Source: Pseudomonadota bacterium
GTDB lineage: Bacteria > Pseudomonadota > Alphaproteobacteria > Rhizobiales > Rhizobiaceae
Direction: 5' to 3'
DNA: 12,127 nucleotides
NCBI GenBank assembly: GCA_023428515.1
Contig: JAEYXI010000415.1
Span: 1 to 12,127, forward strand
The position numbers and the translations under genes were made by a program. Below are positions 7,185 to 12,127 of the stretch, piece after piece. Numbering within the stretch: position 1 is the first letter of the stretch; each line of letters opens with the position of its first letter. A model generated the notes under the pieces. The model saw only the letters and a program-made list of their open reading frames with translations. It was not told where the DNA came from and ran no database searches.

Positions 7185-8582
7185 CTAACGCGCCGCTCGT
7201 GCACGACAGCTTATGTAATCTTCCACCATTTTTAGATCGGAGGGAAGTACCGTGTATCTTTCCTCTGCGTCCATCATGCCCGCCAGCCAGGCCGGCAGGG
7301 CGGGCCGGACCCCGCAAGCCGCCTCGACGGCGTCAGGAAATTTAGCCGGATGGGCGGTCGACAGCACGATCATCGGCGTTTCGGGCGATGCGTTTTGCCG
7401 TGCGACGTGAACTGCCGTGGCGGTATGCGGATCGAGCAGGTAGCCGTTGGCCTTCAAGGTGGAGCGGATCGTTTCGGCGGCTTCGTCTACCGTCGTGCGG
7501 CCGGCGTCGAATTAGGCGCGGATGCGCGAAAGCGTCTCCGGCTCGATCGTGAAGGCGCCCGATTGCTTCAGCCCGTCCATGGAACGGCGAACCGCGCCGG
7601 CGTCGCGGCCGCCCGCTTCGAACAGCAGGCGCTCGAAGTTGGACGACACCTGTATGTCCATCGACGGCGAGGTCGTCTCGACGACGCTCTTCATCCGGTA
7701 TTCGCCTGATGCCAGCGTGCGGGCCAGAATGTCGTTGTCGTTCGTGGCGATGATCAGCCGCTCGATCGGCAGGCCCATGCGCTTTGCCGCATAGCCCGCG
7801 AAGATGTCGCCGAAATTGCCTGTCGGCACGGTGAAGGAGACGGGCCTGTCCGGGCTGCCGAGCGACAGCGCGGACGAGAAGTAATAGACGATCTGGGCCA
7901 TGATGCGCGCCCAGTTGATCGAGTTCACGCCCGACAGCGCGACGCGGTCGCGGAAGCCGTGGTCGTTGAACATGTCCTTCACCAGGCTCTGGCAGTCGTC
8001 GAAATTGCCCTCGACGGCAAGCGCATGCACGTTCGCTGCAGACGGCGTCGTCATCTGCCGCTGCTGCACGGGCGACACCTTGCCGTGCGGGAAGAGGATG
8101 AAGATGTCGGTGCTGTCTCGCCCGGCGAAAGCCTCGATCGCGGCGCCCCCCGTATCGCCGGAAGTCGCCCCGGCGATCGTTGCGTGCTGGCCGCGCTCGG
8201 CAAGCACGTGGTCCATCAGCCGCGCCAGCAATTGCATCGCCACGTCCTTGAAGGCGAGCGTCGGGCCGTGGAAGAGTTCGAGGACGAAGGTATTGGCGCC
8301 GAGCTGCACCACCGGGCACACGGCCTCGTGCCGGAACGTCGCATAGGCCTCGTGCACAAGCCGCTCGAACACGGCGGCCGGGATTTCACCGCCGAGGAAG
8401 GGTGTCAGCAGCCTGACGGCTAGGTCGGGGTAGGCGAGGCCCCGCATGGCCCGGATTTCGGCGGCGCTGAACTGCGGCCATTCCTGCGGCACGTAGAGCC
8501 CGCCGTCCCGCGCAAGCCCAGCAAGCACTGCGTCGGAGAAGCCGAGGACCGGGGCGTCCCCGCGCGTGCTCACATATCTCAT
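7185..8582 (-). pseudogene. thrC: threonine synthase interrupted by an in-frame TAA
   Basis: The reading frame encodes a PLP-dependent threonine synthase (O-phosphohomoserine to threonine, last step of threonine synthesis). From ATG 8582 (MRYVSTRGDAPVLGF) residues 1-356 are intact, with the PLP lysine K112 in PTLAFKDVAMQ, the TSGDTGGAA phosphate-binding loop, and PTGNFGD. Codon 357 is TAA (7514-7512). The same frame continues without a shift for 108 codons (FDAGRTTVDEAAE, then NGYLLDPHTATAVHVA) to TAG 7187-7185. The joined length of 465 residues is normal for the family, so the stop is internal. One base change, such as GAA to TAA, would explain it; a sequencing error is equally possible. ATG 8594 and ATG 8618 are alternative starts. 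The gene heads the operon with the M16, acetyltransferase and EAL genes. Confidence 0.88.
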
Positions 8583-8704
8583 GCGGTTGTCCATCTGTCT
8601 GTCCGGCCTACCGGCCAATCGTTAATTTTCGCGGTCGGGTCAGTCGCATTTTTGCCCCGCGGTTGCTATAGAGCAGCCGCTTTGCGAGAGGGAAATAGGC
8701 TTTT

Positions 8705-9289
8705 ATGGCGTTTCGGTTCACCAATGGTCGTTTTCTGACGGGTTTTGCGCTTGCCGGTTTCATGCTTGCCGCCGCAGGTTGTCAGTCGGGCGACACGGGC
8801 GGAGTGCTTGGGCTTGGCAGCAAGGAGAAAAAGCCGGAGGAAGGCAAGGTTCTGGCGAGCGAATTGCTGGCCTATTGCCCCCAGGTGACGCTGAAGGAAG
8901 ACACCGGCTACTTCAACCGTTACGCCAAGGGCGGCGAAGACGATCCCGCCAAGCTGTCGTATCAGGCCTCCATTGGAGAAGTGACCCGCAGCTGCAGCCG
9001 CGCGACCGGCATGTTGACCATGGATGTGGCGGCCGCCGGGCGCATCGTGCCGGGCCCTGCAGGCGTTTCGGGGTCGATAACCTTGCCGATCCGGGTCGTG
9101 GTCCTGCAGGGCGACGAAGTTCTCTACTCCAAGCAGATCAATCATCAGGTTGCGGTCAGCGGCAACCAGGCGCAGCAATTCATCGTCAACGATCCCAACG
9201 TCACCGTGCCGATTCCGACAGCCAATACGTTGCGGGTCTTTGCCGGCTTTGACGCCGGCCCGCCCAAGAAGAAGCAGGACGAAGAGTAG
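8705..9289 (+). CDS. small lipoprotein of unknown function
   Basis: This 194-residue protein starts with a basic N-region and hydrophobic segment ending in a lipobox (LAAAGC, Cys26), so it is probably exported and lipidated; the residue after the cysteine is Gln, which favours outer-membrane sorting. After a charged linker (about 31-47, Lys/Glu-rich) comes a compact beta-rich domain with Cys58 and Cys97, which might form a disulfide. The C-terminus is charged (PPKKKQDEE). I do not recognise a characterised family; it resembles uncharacterised rhizobial lipoproteins. ATG 8705 has an AGG ribosome site 5 bases upstream. It is divergent from thrC, with about 120 bases between starts, and converges with the HAD gene (5-base gap between stops). 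Confidence 0.88.
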   Translation: MAFRFTNGRFLTGFALAGFMLAAAGCQSGDTGGVLGLGSKEKKPEEGKVLASELLAYCPQVTLKEDTGYFNRYAKGGEDDPAKLSYQASIGEVTRSCSRATGMLTMDVAAAGRIVPGPAGVSGSITLPIRVVVLQGDEVLYSKQINHQVAVSGNQAQQFIVNDPNVTVPIPTANTLRVFAGFDAGPPKKKQDEE

Positions 9290-9294
9290 CGGGC

Positions 9295-9996
9295 TCAGCC
9301 GTCCGACCACTCGGAGAGCGCGGCGATCACGCCGGGAAAATCGGCCCAGCGCCTGATCACCGTTTCGGCTCCCGCCTCGGTCAGCACGTCGGCATGACCG
9401 GGGTAGCTGTGGGCGGCGCCGGTGAAGCCGATGACGCGCATGCCCGCTTGCTTGGCGCCGGCTATGCCGTGGACGGAATCCTCGATGACGAAGGTTTTCG
9501 CTGGATCCGCTCCGAGCGTGGTTGCCGCGTGCACGAAGACGTCCGGTGCCGGCTTCGGCTTGCCTGAGGGCGTCTCCAGCGACGAGAAGACATGGCCGGT
9601 GAAGAACGGCGCCAGCCCGGTCCTGTCCAGCATGAACCCGATGCGTTCCGCGCGCGAATTCGAGCAGATGCAGCGCTTTGTCGTCACGGACGCGACGGCC
9701 TCGCGCGCGCCTTCGATGATGCGAACCTCGTTGCGCAGGCGTTGATCGACCAGTTCTTCTGCCTGGTCGATCAGCGAGACCTGGAAGGGGATGGCGGCCA
9801 CGTCCTCGATCCTGAGCAGGATGTCCTTGAAGGTCAGGCCGGCATAGAGCTCGCTTATCTCTTCCCCAGTGATCTCGTAGCCGGCCGCGCTGATCAACTC
9901 GGCCTCGATACGCGCCGCGATGATCTCGCTGTCGACGAGCGTGCCGTCGAAGTCGAAAATGACGAGGTCTGGCTGGTGCATGATCTGGGCTGACAT
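9295..9996 (-). CDS. HAD-superfamily hydrolase, subfamily IA (phosphoglycolate phosphatase/beta-PGM-like)
   Basis: From ATG 9996 the protein has 233 residues, usual for HAD-IA phosphatases. Motif I DFDGTLVDSE has the nucleophile Asp15 and acid/base Asp17. A helical cap follows (about 25-90). Motif II is CSNSRAERI (Ser112), motif III is GKPKPAPDVF (Lys148 or Lys146), and motif IV is VIEDSVHGIAGAK (Glu172, Asp173). It would remove phosphate from a small metabolite in the cytosol; the substrate cannot be told from the sequence. The frame is open to 10116, but family members start about 10-15 residues before motif I, so M at 9996 or 9981 is likely. No clear ribosome site marks any start. It is divergent from ccrM and converges with the lipoprotein gene. 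Confidence 0.88.
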   Translation of the reverse strand: MSAQIMHQPDLVIFDFDGTLVDSEIIAARIEAELISAAGYEITGEEISELYAGLTFKDILLRIEDVAAIPFQVSLIDQAEELVDQRLRNEVRIIEGAREAVASVTTKRCICSNSRAERIGFMLDRTGLAPFFTGHVFSSLETPSGKPKPAPDVFVHAATTLGADPAKTFVIEDSVHGIAGAKQAGMRVIGFTGAAHSYPGHADVLTEAGAETVIRRWADFPGVIAALSEWSDG

Positions 9997-10088
9997 CGTT
10001 AAGGGAGGGGCTTCTTCAAGCGGCGCGCCATACACCATGGCCGCCGGATGCGCAAATTCCGTCCCGCGAGCTCCAGACCGCCGCTTCA

Positions 10089-11288
<1,200 letters not shown>

Positions 11289-11299
11289 GGGTCCGAGGC

Positions 11300-11324
11300 G
11301 ACCGCTTGCCGGTCAGCTTTCTTC
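11300..11324 (+). terminator. weak candidate terminator after ccrM
   Basis: GACCG (11300-11304) pairs with CGGTC (11310-11314) around a 5-base loop, and a pyrimidine/T-rich stretch (AGCTTTCTT) follows. It sits 11 bases after the ccrM stop and overlaps the last codon of the convergent thioesterase gene. The stem is short and the T-run broken, so confidence is low. Confidence 0.3.
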
Positions 11325-11771
11325 GTCGTTGTTTCGCGAGTTCTGCGTCGTCTCGAGCAGAGCCCTCAGCCGGCCGTGGATTGGGCTAGGGGCTTTTGAG
11401 CGCCTGTCGACATACACATGGACGAAGCGTCCTTCCGCTGCGGCCTTGGTTTCGTCGTTGCGGAACAGGCCGATCTCATAGCTCACGGATGACGAGCCGA
11501 TAGTCGCCACCCGGATGCCGGCCGTCACCATATCGGGAAAGGCCATTTCCCGGAAATAGCGACAGTTGGTCTCGACGACATAGCCAATCTGCTGGCCGCC
11601 GTGGATGTCGAGCACGCCCTCCTCGACCAGCCAGCCATTTATGGCGGTGTCGAAGAGCGAATAGTGAACGACGTTGTTCATGTGCCCGTAGACGTCGTTG
11701 TCCGCCCAACGCGTCTGTATCGTGCGGAAGACGTGGTAGGACGAGCGGGTGGAAGGCGCTTTCCTTGTCAC
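11313..11771 (-). CDS. acyl-CoA thioesterase, hotdog fold (4-hydroxybenzoyl-CoA thioesterase/YbgC-like)
   Basis: This 152-residue protein fits the single-hotdog thioesterases of the FcbC/YbgC group, cytosolic enzymes that hydrolyse acyl-CoA esters. The active-site stretch RWADNDVYGHMNN lies at 21-33; Asp26 is the probable catalytic acid, and GHMNN leads into the central hotdog helix (VVHYSLFDTAINGWL). The YFREMAFPD and SVSYEIGLFR strands and the AEGRFVHVYVD strand complete the fold. The acyl substrate is not predictable. The start is GTG 11771-11769, which lacks its own ribosome site and overlaps the stop of a 10-codon leader ORF that has a strong one. A frameshift joining the two frames is the alternative reading. 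It converges with ccrM. Confidence 0.88.
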   Translation of the reverse strand: MTRKAPSTRSSYHVFRTIQTRWADNDVYGHMNNVVHYSLFDTAINGWLVEEGVLDIHGGQQIGYVVETNCRYFREMAFPDMVTAGIRVATIGSSSVSYEIGLFRNDETKAAAEGRFVHVYVDRRSKAPSPIHGRLRALLETTQNSRNNDEES

Positions 11772-11800
11772 GATGCGGCCCGATGGATGATGTGCGCCAC
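11768..11800 (-). CDS. 10-codon leader ORF overlapping the thioesterase start
   Basis: GTG at 11800-11798 opens a 10-residue frame, MAHIIHRAAS, ending in TGA 11770-11768. AAGGAG (11812-11807) lies exactly 6 bases before this GTG and is the best ribosome site of the region. The TGA overlaps the thioesterase GTG (GTGA), the classical arrangement for translational coupling. Either this is a real leader peptide that delivers ribosomes to the thioesterase start, or it is the true thioesterase N-terminus with a one-base frameshift or sequencing error. The peptide has no obvious regulatory run of one amino acid, though it has two His and two Ile. Confidence 0.4.
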   Translation of the reverse strand: MAHIIHRAAS

Positions 11801-11806
11801 CAAAAG

Positions 11807-11812
11807 CTCCTT
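11807..11812 (-). promoter_or_regulatory. strong ribosome binding site for the leader ORF/thioesterase
   Basis: AAGGAG on the - strand, 6 bases before GTG 11800 and 35 bases before GTG 11771. The spacing suits only the upstream GTG, which is the reason to propose the leader ORF or a frameshift. Confidence 0.6.
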
Positions 11813-11908
11813 AGACGCTTATGCCAAGCTGGCGAAAATCCGCCTTCATATGCATTTTGGCAGTGGACGCGAGGAACGCAACCGTTGCCCATACGTGCGT
11901 ACCGCGCT

Positions 11909-11956
11909 GCCCCTCCACGTTTACGAGCAGAGATGTCCGTAGGCGCAGTGAGGGGC
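11909..11956. repeat. decayed palindromic repeat copy C
   Basis: The segment aligns with copy B (2301-2352) with small gaps and substitutions: it shares CGTTTACG, AGAG/ATGTC and GTGAGGGGC in the same order. Its ends form an inverted repeat, GCCCCTC (11909-11915) and GAGGGGC (11950-11956), but the inner TGTCGGC-GAA-GCCGACA hairpin is broken. It lies between the thioesterase start and the stop of the next gene and may end that gene's transcript. Confidence 0.5.
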
Positions 11957-11988
11957 GACGCAAACGGACGACATCGAGCCATCCGTGC

Positions 11989-12127
11989 TCAGAGGTCTGT
12001 CACGTCGACGCGTTCGATCTTGCCCTCGACGTTCAGGTAGATCGTCTCTTCGCCTCGGCGGACCAGCTTCTCGCCCGACGTCGCGCTGGTCGCCGTGAGA
12101 TGCCATGTCGACTTTGCCGCGGCAGGG
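11989..12127 (-). CDS. C-terminal end of an unrecognised gene running off the window
   Basis: On the - strand an open frame enters from beyond 12127 and ends at TGA 11991-11989, giving 45 C-terminal residues that start PAAAKSTWHL and end IERVDVTDL. The composition looks like real protein: alternating charged and hydrophobic residues with a probable beta hairpin (EKLVRRGEETIYLNVEGKIER). I do not recognise a family from this short piece. It is on the same strand as the thioesterase, but nearly 190 bases with repeat copy C separate them, so co-transcription is doubtful. Confidence 0.6.
   Translation of the reverse strand, partial: PAAAKSTWHLTATSATSGEKLVRRGEETIYLNVEGKIERVDVTDL

Noticed and set aside
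6424..7188. A 254-codon open frame on the + strand opposite the M16 peptidase gene.
   Set aside because: Antisense shadow of a well-supported gene, with no motif of its own.
7185..7457. A separate 90-residue gene at the end of thrC.
   Set aside because: It is in the same frame as the upstream thrC part, and its sequence (YLLDPHTATAVHVA) is the C-terminal part of threonine synthase, so it is the 3' remnant of the interrupted gene.
7342..8319. A 325-codon open frame in another - strand frame of thrC.
   Set aside because: It overlaps the thrC frame, which has the PLP-enzyme motifs. The product is extremely Arg-rich, typical of a shifted frame in GC-rich DNA.
11476..11982. A 168-codon open frame on the - strand overlapping the thioesterase start.
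   Set aside because: It is in a different frame from the hotdog motifs. Its C-terminal half is the shifted translation of the thioesterase gene, and its N-terminal half covers repeat copy C.

Overview
The window looks like chromosomal DNA of an alphaproteobacterium of the order Hyphomicrobiales (Rhizobiales), most likely near Mesorhizobium or another Phyllobacteriaceae member. The reasons are high GC, a CcrM-type GANTC adenine methyltransferase with its C-terminal RAMA domain, a rhizobial-looking YqgE, and short palindromic intergenic repeats of a kind common in rhizobial genomes. No phage, transposase, CRISPR or plasmid gene was seen. This is ordinary core chromosome with some local oddities.

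Layout, left to right. (1) 1-164: the end of a possible + strand gene whose frame runs through a palindromic repeat. (2) 174-1556, - strand: a secreted DsbD-alpha-like protein followed by a Prx5-type peroxiredoxin. (3) 1685-2290, + strand: yqgE, divergent from that pair. (4) A second repeat copy at 2299-2350 between convergent genes. (5) 2375-8582, - strand: an apparent four-gene operon with 14, 15 and 2 nt gaps, namely thrC, an M16 zinc peptidase, a RimJ/RimL-like acetyltransferase and a large 7-TM PAS-GGDEF-EAL protein. thrC is interrupted by one in-frame TAA. (6) 8705-9289, + strand: a small lipoprotein divergent from thrC. (7) 9295-9996, - strand: a HAD phosphatase. (8) 10155-11288, + strand: ccrM, divergent from the HAD gene. 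(9) 11313-11771, - strand: a hotdog thioesterase, preceded by a 10-codon leader ORF that overlaps its start. (10) 11909-11956: a decayed third repeat, then the C-terminal end of an unrecognised - strand gene leaving the window at 12127.

How the genes may work together. The DsbD-alpha-like protein and the peroxiredoxin suggest thiol-redox maintenance. The thrC operon mixes amino-acid synthesis, peptidase, acetyltransferase and c-di-GMP signalling genes; tight spacing argues for co-transcription, not a shared pathway. CcrM is the cell-cycle DNA methyltransferase, and a perfect palindrome lies just upstream of it. The most notable observations are the thrC nonsense codon, the leader ORF at the thioesterase start, the three-copy repeat family (one copy lying in an open frame), and the degenerate GGDEF beside an intact EAL. 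No stretch over 300 bases lacks a gene; the longest gap is about 190 bases (11801-11988). No wholly new multi-gene system is evident.
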